The notes beneath the pieces were generated by a model. The model had not been told where the DNA came from. It saw only the letters and a list, made by a program, of their open reading frames with translations, and did not search any database. Shown here one piece after another: positions 8,161 to 16,769 of a stretch of DNA of 64,000 bases. The stretch comes from an uncultured beta proteobacterium. GTDB taxonomy: Bacteria > Pseudomonadota > Gammaproteobacteria > Burkholderiales > SG8-41. The DNA lies in contig CAISYC010000061.1 of assembly GCA_903889565.1 (NCBI GenBank), forward strand, positions 124,001-188,000, given 5' to 3'. The position numbers and the translations under genes were made by a program. Each line of letters starts with the position of its first letter. Position 1 is the first letter of the stretch.

Positions 8161-9498
8161 ATGAACGACGTCACCGGCATACTGGCGCGTCATATCGTCG
8201 ATTCCCGATTCGCCGACATTCCGCAGAACGTCCTGCATGAAGCGGCGCGCGCGCTGCTCAACTGCCTTGGTTGCGCGATCGGCAGTGCGCGGCAGGACAC
8301 TGTCGAAAACGCGCTGTCCGCAATTCGCGAATTTTCGGGTCCGGCGCAGGCCGCAGTGTTCGGCCGCGACGAACGGCTCGACGCGCTCAACGCGGCCTTG
8401 ATCAACGGCATCAGCACGCATGTACTCGATTACGACGACACCCACGCGCGCGCCGTACACCCGAGCGCGCCGCTGTGGCCTGCCCTGCTCGCCTACGCCG
8501 AATGGCGCCCCACCCGCGGCGCCGATCTGCTGCACGCCTTCGTGCTTGGCGTCGAAACCGAATGCCGCATCGCCTTGTCGGTCTTTCCGGAACACTACGA
8601 CCGCGGCTGGCATATCACCGGCACCGCCGGCATCTTCGGCGCAGCGGCGGCCATCGGCAAACTGCTGGGCCTCGACGAACAACAGATGCGCTGGGCGCTC
8701 GGCATCGCTGCCACGCAATCGTCGGGCCTGCGCGAAATGTTCGGTTCAATGTGCAAAAGCCTGCATCCGGGCCGCGCCGCGCAGGGCGGCATGATGGCGG
8801 CGCTGATGGCGTCGAAAAATTTCACCAGCGCGAACAACGCCATTGAGGGCGAGCGCGGCTGGGCGCACGTCACCTCGACGCGGTTCGATCCGGCGGTGAT
8901 CACCGGTGAGCTCGGCAGCCGCTTCGAGTTGATGTCGAACATGTACAAGCCCTTTGCCTGCGGCCTCGTCGTCCACGCGGCGATCGACGGTTGCATCCAG
9001 CTGCGCAACGAACACCGGCTGCAGCCGCAGGAGATCGCGCGCATCGACCTCGCGGTGTGCCCGATCGTGATGGAACTCACGGCGATCCGCGAACCGCAGA
9101 CCGGGCTTGAGGGCAAGTTCAGCATTTTTCACGCCGCGGCCACGGCCGTGGTGTTCGGTGCCGCCGGCGAGCCGCAGTTCAGTAATGCCGCGGTTCGCGA
9201 CGAGCGCGTGGTCGCGCTGCGCCGCCGCGTCCATGTCGCGCCGGATGCCGCGCTGAAGAAAATCCAGTCACGCGTCACCGTCACACTGAACGACGGCCGC
9301 GCGCTGACGACATTCGTCGAAAACGCGCTCGGCACGCTGGCCCGGCCGATGAGCGACGCCGATCTCGAAGCAAAGTTTCGCAGTCTTACCGATGGCATAT
9401 TGACGGCGGCACAAGCCGACCGGCTGATCGAACTGTGCTGGACGGCAGCAGATCTCGCCGACGGCGCCGAGATTGCGCGCGCCACCGTGCCGCGCTGA
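8161..9498 (+). CDS. MmgE/PrpD family protein (copy 1)
   Basis: 445 residues of the family that includes 2-methylcitrate dehydratase PrpD and cis-aconitate decarboxylase. The N-terminal helical domain carries the conserved acidic/His segment 'VLDYDDTHARAVHPSAP'. Later motifs are 'GTAGIFGAAAAIGKLLGL', 'KSLHPGRAAQGGMMAAL' (Lys/His region) and 'YKPFACGLVVHAAIDGC' opening the second domain. It starts 6 bases after the Bug receptor. Length and motifs are intact, so it should be an active hydro-lyase or decarboxylase, but the true substrate is unknown. It resembles the copy at 32931 closely by eye. Confidence 0.88.
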   Translation: MNDVTGILARHIVDSRFADIPQNVLHEAARALLNCLGCAIGSARQDTVENALSAIREFSGPAQAAVFGRDERLDALNAALINGISTHVLDYDDTHARAVHPSAPLWPALLAYAEWRPTRGADLLHAFVLGVETECRIALSVFPEHYDRGWHITGTAGIFGAAAAIGKLLGLDEQQMRWALGIAATQSSGLREMFGSMCKSLHPGRAAQGGMMAALMASKNFTSANNAIEGERGWAHVTSTRFDPAVITGELGSRFELMSNMYKPFACGLVVHAAIDGCIQLRNEHRLQPQEIARIDLAVCPIVMELTAIREPQTGLEGKFSIFHAAATAVVFGAAGEPQFSNAAVRDERVVALRRRVHVAPDAALKKIQSRVTVTLNDGRALTTFVENALGTLARPMSDADLEAKFRSLTDGILTAAQADRLIELCWTAADLADGAEIARATVPR

Positions 9499-9534
9499 CC
9501 CCTTCCCCCATAACGAATCATCGACGGACCACCC

Positions 9535-10911
9535 ATGAAAACCAAATCGACGCCCGCGATTTCACCGGTCATGCAAAAAGTCAGCGCCTATATCGCGGGG
9601 GCACCGCGCAAAGCGCTGCCCAGGGCAGTGCTGGAAAAAACCAAACACCATGTGCTCGACACGCTGGCCGCGATGATCTCCGGCTCGCGCCTGCTGCCGG
9701 GTCGCAAAGCAATCTCCTATGCCAAAACGCTGGGTGGCAACAAAGAGGCCGTCATCGCCGGCAGCCGCATCGTCACCACCGCGGCCACTGCCGCGCTGGC
9801 CAACGGCATGCTCGGGCACGCCGACGAAACCGATGATTCGCACGCGCCCTCGCTGTGCCATCCGGGCTGCGCCATCGTACCGGCGGCGCTGGCGATGGGT
9901 GAGCGCGAGCGGGCCGGCGGCGCCGCCCTGCTGCGCGCCGTTGCGCTTGGTTATGACATCGGCACGCGCATCAACATGTCGCTCAACGCCTACGAATTCC
10001 GAGAAGACGGCCATTCGACCCACAGCTTTGGTCCCATGTTCGGCGCCGCCGCCGCTGCCGGTGCATTGTGCCGTTTCGACCATCGGCAGGCGCGTCATCT
10101 GCTCTCATACACCTCGCAGCAGGCCTCCGGGGTGTCGTGCTGGATGCGCGACGCCGAACACATCGAAAAATCGTTCGACTTCGGCGGCATGCCGGCGCGC
10201 AACGGCGTGACCTCGGCCTCGATGGTGGCGCACGGCTTCACCGGTGTCGACGACATCTTCGCCGGCGAGCGCAACTTCTTTGTAGCCTACGGCCGCAAGC
10301 CGGATATTCAGGAACTGGTGCGCGGCCTCGGCTCCACCTTCGAAATCATGAACACCAACATCAAGCGCTGGTCGGTCGGCTCGCCGATCCAGGCGCCGCT
10401 CGATTCGCTGCTCGATCTGATCGAGACTCACGGGATCAAGGGCGCCGATGTTGAGAAACTGGTAGTGCGTGTCGCCCATCAGGGCGCCAACACCGTCGAC
10501 AACCGCCACATGCCCGATATCTGCATGCAGCACATGTGCGCGGTGATGCTGCTCGACGGCACCGTGACATTCAAATCGTCGCATGACGAAAAACGCATGC
10601 GCGATCCGAAGGTGCTGGCGCTCAGAAAACGCATCGAACTCTACGGCGACGACGCGCTGTCGAAGGTGATGCCGAGCCGCCAGGGCATCGTCGAAATCAC
10701 GCTCAAAGACGGCCGCACGCTGCGCCACCACACCAAGGCGGTGCGCGGCACCAGCGACAATCCGATGACGCGTCGCGAAGTCGATACCAAAAGCTATGAT
10801 CTGCTCGCCCCCATTCTCGGCAAGGCGCGCGCGCGCAAACTGTGCGATGCGATCTGGTCGCTCGACAAACTGAACGACGTGCGCAAACTGCGCCCGCTGC
10901 TGGTGGCGTAA
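9535..10911 (+). CDS. MmgE/PrpD family protein (copy 2)
   Basis: 458 residues. The conserved active-site stretch reads 'GHADETDDSHAPSLCHPGC', then 'HSFGPMFGAAAAAGALCRF', 'FDFGGMPARNGVTSASMVA' and 'NIKRWSVGSPIQAPLDSLL'. It differs clearly from copy 1 (HSFGP against a 'GTAGIFG' motif), so the two adjacent genes are probably not redundant and could act on successive or stereochemically different substrates. It follows copy 1 by 36 bases with CGGA before the ATG, and precedes another Bug receptor by 6 bases. Specific reaction unknown. Confidence 0.87.
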   Translation: MKTKSTPAISPVMQKVSAYIAGAPRKALPRAVLEKTKHHVLDTLAAMISGSRLLPGRKAISYAKTLGGNKEAVIAGSRIVTTAATAALANGMLGHADETDDSHAPSLCHPGCAIVPAALAMGERERAGGAALLRAVALGYDIGTRINMSLNAYEFREDGHSTHSFGPMFGAAAAAGALCRFDHRQARHLLSYTSQQASGVSCWMRDAEHIEKSFDFGGMPARNGVTSASMVAHGFTGVDDIFAGERNFFVAYGRKPDIQELVRGLGSTFEIMNTNIKRWSVGSPIQAPLDSLLDLIETHGIKGADVEKLVVRVAHQGANTVDNRHMPDICMQHMCAVMLLDGTVTFKSSHDEKRMRDPKVLALRKRIELYGDDALSKVMPSRQGIVEITLKDGRTLRHHTKAVRGTSDNPMTRREVDTKSYDLLAPILGKARARKLCDAIWSLDKLNDVRKLRPLLVA

Positions 10912-10917
10912 GCAAGC

Positions 10918-11880
10918 ATGTCGGTTCGGCGTCTGCTCGCCGTCACCGTGTCGCTGCTGGCGGCGACCACTGCGGCCGCGCAAAGCTATCCGAACAAGCC
11001 AATCCGCATGCTGGCGATTTCGGCGCCGGGCGGCGGCACCGATCTGCTAGCGCGCACCTATGCCCAGGGCATGGCCGAAGCGCTGGGCCAGAGCATAGTG
11101 ATTGACAACAAGCCCGGCGGCGGCGGCATCATCGCCACTGAAACGCTGGCGAAGGCGCAGCCCGACGGCTATACGATATTGATGACCAACACCAGCCATT
11201 CGGTGTTGCCGAGCCTGCATAAAAAGCTGCCGTACGATCCGATCAAGGATTTCGCGCCGGTCAGTCTGGTCGCCTTGACACACAGCCTGCTGCTCGTAAA
11301 CCCTTCGCTGGCGGTGAAATCGGTCAAGGATCTCATCGATCTCGCCAAGGCGCAGCCGGGCAAACTCAATTACGCCTCGGGCACCACCGGGGCCTCGGCG
11401 CACTTTGGTGCCGAATTGCTGAAGCTGATGGCCGGCGTCAATATCGTGCAGGTGCCGTACAAGGGCACCGCCGGACAACTCACCGCACTCCTCGGCAATG
11501 AAGTGCAAATGACTTTCTCGACCATGCCGCCGGCGATGCCGCTGGTGCAAGCCGGCCGCCTGCGCGCCATCGCCATCGGCAGCCCGAAACGTTCTGCCGC
11601 GCTGCCCGATGTGCCGACGGTCGCCGAATCCGGTTATCCCGGCTTCGACGTCGGCGCGTGGAACGGCATCCTCGCGCCGGCGGGCACGCCGGCGGCGATC
11701 GTCAACCGTCTCGCCGCAGAAATCGCGAAAGTCGCGAAGAACCCGGAAGCGCGCGAGAAGGCCTCGAGCCAGGGCGCCGAACTCGTCAGCAACACGCCGC
11801 AGGAATTCGCCGACTACATCAAAAAAATGATGGCCCGTTTTGCCAAGGTTGTGCAGGCCACCGGCATGCGGCCCGATTAA
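10918..11880 (+). CDS. Bug/TctC-family periplasmic solute receptor
   Basis: 320 residues with signal peptide 'MSVRRLLAVTVSLLAATTAA' and cleavage near 'AAAQSYPNKP'. Family motifs: 'IRMLAISAPGGGTDLLART', 'VIDNKPGGGGIIATETLAK', 'QPDGYTILMTN' and 'VQVPYKGTAGQLTALL'. It is the second receptor in this operon, between an MmgE/PrpD gene and an acyl-CoA dehydrogenase gene. Two receptors in one operon suggest two ligands, or one for uptake and one for sensing; sequence cannot decide. Confidence 0.92.
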   Translation: MSVRRLLAVTVSLLAATTAAAQSYPNKPIRMLAISAPGGGTDLLARTYAQGMAEALGQSIVIDNKPGGGGIIATETLAKAQPDGYTILMTNTSHSVLPSLHKKLPYDPIKDFAPVSLVALTHSLLLVNPSLAVKSVKDLIDLAKAQPGKLNYASGTTGASAHFGAELLKLMAGVNIVQVPYKGTAGQLTALLGNEVQMTFSTMPPAMPLVQAGRLRAIAIGSPKRSAALPDVPTVAESGYPGFDVGAWNGILAPAGTPAAIVNRLAAEIAKVAKNPEAREKASSQGAELVSNTPQEFADYIKKMMARFAKVVQATGMRPD

Positions 11881-11912
11881 GCAGCGCGCCACACATACGC
11901 AAGGACAATCAC

Positions 11913-13076
11913 ATGGATTTCAAGCTCAGCGAAGAACAGCAAATGTTCCGCGACTCGGTGCGCGGCTTCGCCGAAAAACACCTCGCCAAGGGCGCGCTCG
12001 AACGCGCCCATCAGGCCGAACATCCCTTCGACGTCGCCAAACTGATGGCCGAACAGGGTCTGATGGGCATTGCCATGCCCGAAGCCGACGGCGGCCAGGG
12101 CGGCACGCTGATGGATGCCATCATCGCCATCGAGGAAATCGCCGCAGTCTGTCCGCGCAGCGCCGATGTGATTCAGGCCGGTAACTTCGGCCCGGTGCGC
12201 GTGCTGGCTGAATACGGCACACCCGATCAGAAAAAACGTTATCTCTCGCGCATTTTGAGCGGCGACGCCGTGACCTGCGTCGGCATGACCGAGCCCGATG
12301 CCGGCAGTGCGGTCACCGATTTGACGACCACGGCGACGCCTGACGGTGACGGCTGGCGCATCAACGGCGTGAAGGTTTTTCAGACGCATGCTTCGGTCGC
12401 CGAGATGATGCTGACCTATGTGCGTTTCGGTCCGGGTGTGGGCGGCATCGGTTCGGTGCTGATCCCGCGGAGCGCCGAAGGCTTTCGACAGGGCAAGGCG
12501 GCGAAGTTTTTCAACGGCGAGGAATGGGTACAGACCTATCTCGACAACGTCTACGTCGGCCCCGAAGACGTACTGCTGAAGGAAGGCGGCTTCAAGAAAC
12601 AAATCGCCGGCTTCAACGTCGAGCGCATCGGCAACACCGCGCGCTCCCTCGCCCTCGGCCGCTACGCCTACGAACAGGCGCGCCAGTGGGCGATGCAGCG
12701 CAAGCAGTTCGGCAAGCTGCTGTGCGAATTCCAGGGCCTGCAATGGAAGTTCGCTGACATGAAAATCAAACTCGACGCCGGTCAGTTGCTGATTTACCGC
12801 GCGGTCGCCAATGCGGTGAACGGCATTCCTTCGGGTGAAGACACGGCCGTCGCCAAGGCCTTCTGCAATCAGGCCGGCTTCGATATCTGCAATGAAGCGA
12901 TGCAGATCATGGGCGGCATGGGCTACACCGAGGAAACGCTGGTCGAATACTGCTTCCGCAAATGCCGCGGCTGGATGATCGCCGGCGGCTCGATCGAGAT
13001 TCTGAAAAACCGCATCGCCGAGAGCGTGTTCGAGCGCAGCTTCTCGCAGCGTCCGCCCAAACCGGCTAAATCCTGA
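11913..13076 (+). CDS. Acyl-CoA dehydrogenase
   Basis: 387 residues; start at the ATG with AAGGA eight bases upstream and the classical opening 'MDFKLSEEQQMFRDSVRGF'. Motifs: 'VGMTEPDAGSAVTDLTT' (FAD/substrate loop), 'KLLCEFQGLQWKFADMKI' and 'MGGMGYTEETLVEYCFRK'. The position that holds the catalytic Glu in medium-chain enzymes reads 'IAGGSIEIL', without that Glu. A Glu in 'NVERIGNTA' lies where isovaleryl-CoA and long-chain enzymes keep their base (judged by eye). A branched or long acyl-CoA substrate is therefore possible. It oxidises acyl-CoA to 2-enoyl-CoA using FAD and electron-transfer flavoprotein. Confidence 0.9.
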   Translation: MDFKLSEEQQMFRDSVRGFAEKHLAKGALERAHQAEHPFDVAKLMAEQGLMGIAMPEADGGQGGTLMDAIIAIEEIAAVCPRSADVIQAGNFGPVRVLAEYGTPDQKKRYLSRILSGDAVTCVGMTEPDAGSAVTDLTTTATPDGDGWRINGVKVFQTHASVAEMMLTYVRFGPGVGGIGSVLIPRSAEGFRQGKAAKFFNGEEWVQTYLDNVYVGPEDVLLKEGGFKKQIAGFNVERIGNTARSLALGRYAYEQARQWAMQRKQFGKLLCEFQGLQWKFADMKIKLDAGQLLIYRAVANAVNGIPSGEDTAVAKAFCNQAGFDICNEAMQIMGGMGYTEETLVEYCFRKCRGWMIAGGSIEILKNRIAESVFERSFSQRPPKPAKS

Positions 13077-13090
13077 GAAGCGCATCAAGC

Positions 13091-15184
13091 ATGAGCAAGT
13101 CCCTCGCCCAACTGTTGTTCAATCCGGCCACCATTGCGCTGATCGGCGCCTCCGGCGACCCGAAGAAATACACCTCGCGCCCGCAGCGCTTCCTGCGCCA
13201 GTACGGTTACGCCGGCAAAATTCTGCCGGTCAATCCAGGCCGCGACGAAGTGCTAGGCGAAAAAGCCTATCCGAGCATTCTCGATGTGCCGGGCGAGATC
13301 GACCACGCCTTCATCATGGTGCCGACCGATGCCGTCGAAGCGGCGCTCGTGCAATGCGTCGAGAAAAAAGTCGCCGTAGCTACCATCTACAGCGACGGCT
13401 TCGCCGAAACCGGCGCCGCCGGCCGCGTCAAACAGGACAAGCTGGTCGCCATCGCGAAAAAAGGCGGCGTGCGCCTGATCGGCCCCAACTGCATCGGCCT
13501 CTTCAGCAGCGCGCCATCATGCGCGCTGTCGGTCAATGCGGTGCTGGAAAAGCTGCACGTCACGCCGGGTCCGCTTGCCATCGTTTCGCAATCGGGCAGC
13601 ATGATGGGCGGTCTGCTGTCGCGCGGCCTCGGCCGCGGCGTCGGTTTCTCGAAGCTGATTTCGGTCGGCAACGAATGCGATCTCGGTGTCGGTGAAATCG
13701 CCGAAAGCCTGGTTGATGATCCGCACACCGAAGCGATACTGCTGTTCATGGAAACCATCCGCGGCGCAGAGCACCTTGCGCGCGCCGCGCGCGCCGCCTA
13801 CGCCACCGGCAAGCCGATGATCGTCTACAAGCTCGGGCGTTCCAGCGTCGGCCAGGATCTGGCCGCTTCGCACACGGGTGCTTTGGCCGGCGACGATGCG
13901 GTCGCCGATGCCTTCTTCTGTGCCCACGGCATTCTGCGCGTCGATACGCTGGAGAACCTGTTCGAACTGCCGCCGCTGCTGCGCGGCTTGCGCCCGGTCA
14001 AACGCCATCGCGTCGCGGTGATGACGACGACCGGTGGCGGCGCCGCCGCCGTCGTCGATCGACTCGGCAGTTTTGGCGTCGATGTCGTCGGCCCCACGCA
14101 GGCCGTCATCGACGGCCTCGCGCAGAAGAATATCCAGATTGCGGCCACACGCCTCACCGACCTCACGCTGGCCGGCACCAAAAAAGAAATCTACAGCGGC
14201 GTGCTGAATGCGCTGCTCGAGTCCGATCACTGCGATATGGTGCTGGCGGTTTCCGGCAGTTCGTCGCAGTTCCAGCCCGAAGTCTCGGTGCAACCGCTGA
14301 TCGAGGCCGATCGCCACGGCAAACCGCTGGCGGTGTTTCTCGCGCCGCATGCCGAAGCGTCGTTGAAGCTGCTTGCCGAAAACAAGGTCGCCGGTTTCCG
14401 CACACCCGAAGCCTGCGCCGATGCGATTCGTGCCTGGCGCAACTGGCTGCCGCCGGCGGCGATTCCCGCTGCCGACAGTGCGCGACTCGGCGCCGCCGCT
14501 GCACTGCTCAAAACAATGCCGGGCAAAACGGTCAATGAATACGACGCCTGCAAGGTGTTCGGCGCGCTTGGCATTGCGCCGGCGCAATCGGAAGTGATCA
14601 CCGATCCGGCACAGAAGACGACAGTCGGCTTTCCGGTCGTCGCCAAAATTCTCTCGCCGGACATTCTGCACAAGACCGATGCCGGCGGCGTCGCGCTCAA
14701 CATCGGCGATGCCGCACAACTCGCCGCCACCGCCAAACAGATACTCGAACGCATCGGCAAGAGCCACCCCAAAGCGAGGTTGAACGGCATTCTCGTGCAG
14801 CGCATGGAAAAGGGGCTCGCCGAAGTGATCCTCGGCTTCCGCCGCGATCCGCAGGTCGGTCCGGCCGTGGTGCTCGGCGTCGGCGGCATTCTTGCGGAGA
14901 TCTATAAGGATGTGTCAATCCGCCTGGCACCCGTCGATCTAGACACCGCGCGCGGCATGGTTGAAGAAGTGCGCGGCCTCGCCATGATTCGCGGCTACCG
15001 CGGTCTGCCGCGCGGCGATTGCGAAGCCCTCGCACAGGCCGTCGCCGCGATGTCGCAACTCGCCTGCCTGCCGGAACGCACCGTGGCCGAGGCTGAAATC
15101 AATCCGCTGATCGTCAAGTCCGAAGGTCAGGGTGTGGTCGCAGTGGACGGCCTGATCGTGTTTGACGACAATTCAAAAACTTAA
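13091..15184 (+). CDS. ADP-forming acyl-CoA synthetase (fused alpha-beta)
   Basis: 697 residues. The N-terminal CoA-binding Rossmann domain ('PATIALIGASGDPKKYTSR', 'GKILPVNPGRDEVLG') is followed by a succinyl-CoA-ligase-like part with the phospho-His segment 'AASHTGALAGDDAVADAFF'. The C-terminal ATP-grasp domain (from about 480) has 'VAKILSPDILHKTDAGGV' and 'LVQRMEKGLAEVILGFRRD'. Such enzymes activate carboxylic acids with ATP to acyl-CoA, ADP and phosphate, or run in reverse. It follows the dehydrogenase by 14 bases, so it may make that enzyme's substrate. A split version of the same enzyme is encoded at 36701-38838. Confidence 0.88.
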   Translation: MSKSLAQLLFNPATIALIGASGDPKKYTSRPQRFLRQYGYAGKILPVNPGRDEVLGEKAYPSILDVPGEIDHAFIMVPTDAVEAALVQCVEKKVAVATIYSDGFAETGAAGRVKQDKLVAIAKKGGVRLIGPNCIGLFSSAPSCALSVNAVLEKLHVTPGPLAIVSQSGSMMGGLLSRGLGRGVGFSKLISVGNECDLGVGEIAESLVDDPHTEAILLFMETIRGAEHLARAARAAYATGKPMIVYKLGRSSVGQDLAASHTGALAGDDAVADAFFCAHGILRVDTLENLFELPPLLRGLRPVKRHRVAVMTTTGGGAAAVVDRLGSFGVDVVGPTQAVIDGLAQKNIQIAATRLTDLTLAGTKKEIYSGVLNALLESDHCDMVLAVSGSSSQFQPEVSVQPLIEADRHGKPLAVFLAPHAEASLKLLAENKVAGFRTPEACADAIRAWRNWLPPAAIPAADSARLGAAAALLKTMPGKTVNEYDACKVFGALGIAPAQSEVITDPAQKTTVGFPVVAKILSPDILHKTDAGGVALNIGDAAQLAATAKQILERIGKSHPKARLNGILVQRMEKGLAEVILGFRRDPQVGPAVVLGVGGILAEIYKDVSIRLAPVDLDTARGMVEEVRGLAMIRGYRGLPRGDCEALAQAVAAMSQLACLPERTVAEAEINPLIVKSEGQGVVAVDGLIVFDDNSKT

Positions 15185-15191
15185 AACCTTT

Positions 15192-15275
15192 GCCACAGAG
15201 AGCACAGAGAAAACTATTCTCGGAATGCTGTTTCTACTCTTTGGTGATCTCTGGGAACTCTGTGTCCTCTGTGGC
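15192..15275. repeat. Intergenic imperfect inverted repeat (CACAGAG type)
   Basis: GCCACAGAGAGCACAGAG (15192-15209) and CTCTGTGTCCTCTGTGGC (15258-15275) pair over 18 bp with two mismatches around a 48-base centre. It fills most of the 120-base gap between the synthetase and MmgE/PrpD copy 3. Similar CACAGAG palindromes are scattered between genes in many environmental bacterial genomes and look like small non-autonomous repeats. It could also weaken read-through, since T-rich sequence follows. Confidence 0.7.
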
Positions 15276-15304
15276 TGATTTTTTGCTTTTGTGAGGAGAA
15301 CAAC

Positions 15305-16666
15305 ATGCTGGTACACCAACTTGCCGAATACGCCGTCAAAGAACAAACCTCGAAACTGCCACCGGAAGTCTGGCATCACGCCAAACGCGCAGTGATCGAC
15401 TGGTACGCGAGCCTGCTGCCCGGCAGCCTCGTCACCCCGGCCACACTACTTGAACAGGCGCTGGCCGAAGATCTCGATCACGGCAAGGCGCGCCTCGCTT
15501 CCGGCCGCGCCGCAACCCTGCGCGCCGCCGCGCTGATCAACGGAGCCGCTTCGCATTCAGTGGAATTCGACGACATCTATCGCGACGCCGGTTACCATCC
15601 CGGCAGCCCGATCATCGCTGCCGCGCTCGCCGCGGCGCAAGCAACCGGCGCTTCAGGCGAATTTTTTTTACGCGGCGTCATCGTCGGTTATGAAATCTCG
15701 ACGCGCATCGGCGAGTCGGTGATGCCTTCGCATTACAAATACTGGCATACGACGGGCACGATTGGCTCGTTCGGTACCGCCGCCGCGGTCGCCACCATAC
15801 TCAAGCTCAACGCAACGCAGATTGCGCACGCGCTCGCGACGGTCGCCACCATGGCCGCCGGCCTGCAACAGGCTTATCGAATGCAGGCAATGTCGAAACC
15901 ACTGCACAGCGGGCATGCCGCCGAAGTCGGCGCCCTCGCCGCGATGGCGGCAGCGAAAGGCGTCACCGGCGCCACCGATATTCTCGAAGGCGAAGTCGGT
16001 TTCGGCAACGCAATGAGCACCGGGGCCGACTGGAGCCGTGCCACGCGCGATCTTGGCAAGCGTTACAACATCAACATCATGACCTTCAAGAACCACGGCT
16101 GCTGCGGCCATACTTTCGCGCCGATCGACGGCGCGCTGCATCTGCAGAAAACCCATGGCTTCAAGTGGAACGACATCAAGCGCATCAAGATCGCTACTTA
16201 CAAGGCCGGCACTGACATCGTCAACAACGCCAATCCTGAGGGCGATTACCAGGCCAAGTTCAGCGTGCAGTATGTGACCGCCCACGCGCTGGTGCACGGC
16301 AGTGTGCGGCTGGTGGCGTTTTCGGAAGAGCGCATGAAAGACGCAAATGTGCGTTTGCTGCTGTCGAAAATCGAAGTGGCGACCGATCCCGAATTGTCGA
16401 AGGTTTACCCGAATCAGCGTGCCGCGCATGTCGAAGTCGAACTGAACGACGGCACGGTATACAAGTATTTCCAGCCGACGCGCAAGGGTGACCCCGAAAT
16501 GCCGCTGACCGACGACGAGCTCAATGAGAAATACTTCGAGCTGGCCGAACCGGTGTTGGGCAGCGCCGATGCGAAGAAACTGCTTGAAGTTTTGTGGGCC
16601 TGCGAGAAACTGCCGGATGTCGATTTCAAATTCACCGCGCGCCCGCGTATTCGCGCGGCAAGCTGA
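15305..16666 (+). CDS. MmgE/PrpD family protein (copy 3)
   Basis: 453 residues with a good ribosome site (GAGGAG) before the ATG. The active-site region reads 'SVEFDDIYRDAGYHPGSP', then 'ISTRIGESVMPSHYKYWHT', 'TGTIGSFGTAAAVATIL', 'KPLHSGHAAEVGALAAMA' and 'FKNHGCCGHTFAPIDGAL'. It is the most divergent of the four copies here, with GCCGH where the others have a Cys-Gly or Ser-Pro turn. It lies between the acyl-CoA synthetase and the lyase/LeuCD-like module. It may work with either; function beyond a hydro-lyase or decarboxylase is not known. Confidence 0.87.
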   Translation: MLVHQLAEYAVKEQTSKLPPEVWHHAKRAVIDWYASLLPGSLVTPATLLEQALAEDLDHGKARLASGRAATLRAAALINGAASHSVEFDDIYRDAGYHPGSPIIAAALAAAQATGASGEFFLRGVIVGYEISTRIGESVMPSHYKYWHTTGTIGSFGTAAAVATILKLNATQIAHALATVATMAAGLQQAYRMQAMSKPLHSGHAAEVGALAAMAAAKGVTGATDILEGEVGFGNAMSTGADWSRATRDLGKRYNINIMTFKNHGCCGHTFAPIDGALHLQKTHGFKWNDIKRIKIATYKAGTDIVNNANPEGDYQAKFSVQYVTAHALVHGSVRLVAFSEERMKDANVRLLLSKIEVATDPELSKVYPNQRAAHVEVELNDGTVYKYFQPTRKGDPEMPLTDDELNEKYFELAEPVLGSADAKKLLEVLWACEKLPDVDFKFTARPRIRAAS

Positions 16667-16677
16667 GAATTGACTGA

Positions 16678-16699
16678 ACAAGGGGGCTTGCCCCCTTGT
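16678..16699 (+). terminator. Hairpin after MmgE/PrpD copy 3, possible weak terminator
   Basis: ACAAGGGGGC (16678-16687) and GCCCCCTTGT (16690-16699) form a perfect 10-bp stem twelve bases after the stop codon. There is no T tract, only 'atatcc', so termination would be weak or factor-dependent. Confidence 0.45.
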
Positions 16700-16717
16700 A
16701 TATCCACCAATTTCAGA

Positions 16718-16755
16718 GGAAGCGCAAATTGAACGATTGCTTGTTCAGCGCTTCC
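16718..16755 (+). promoter_or_regulatory. Structured leader hairpin before the lyase-LeuCD-like operon
   Basis: GGAAGCGC (16718-16725) pairs perfectly with GCGCTTCC (16748-16755), and inside it TGAAC (730-734) pairs with GTTCA (743-747), giving a long stem with one 4-base bulge. It ends a few bases before the AAGGAG ribosome site (16758-16763) and the ATG at 16770, a position suited to controlling translation. No known riboswitch class was recognised. Confidence 0.5.
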
Positions 16756-16769
16756 CCAAGGAGTACCGC

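Noticed and set aside
7231-8718. Long open frame on the minus strand opposite the first Bug and MmgE/PrpD genes
   Set aside because: It is an antisense shadow in high-GC DNA: Arg/His/Gly-rich, no ribosome site, no family resemblance, and two clear genes oppose it.
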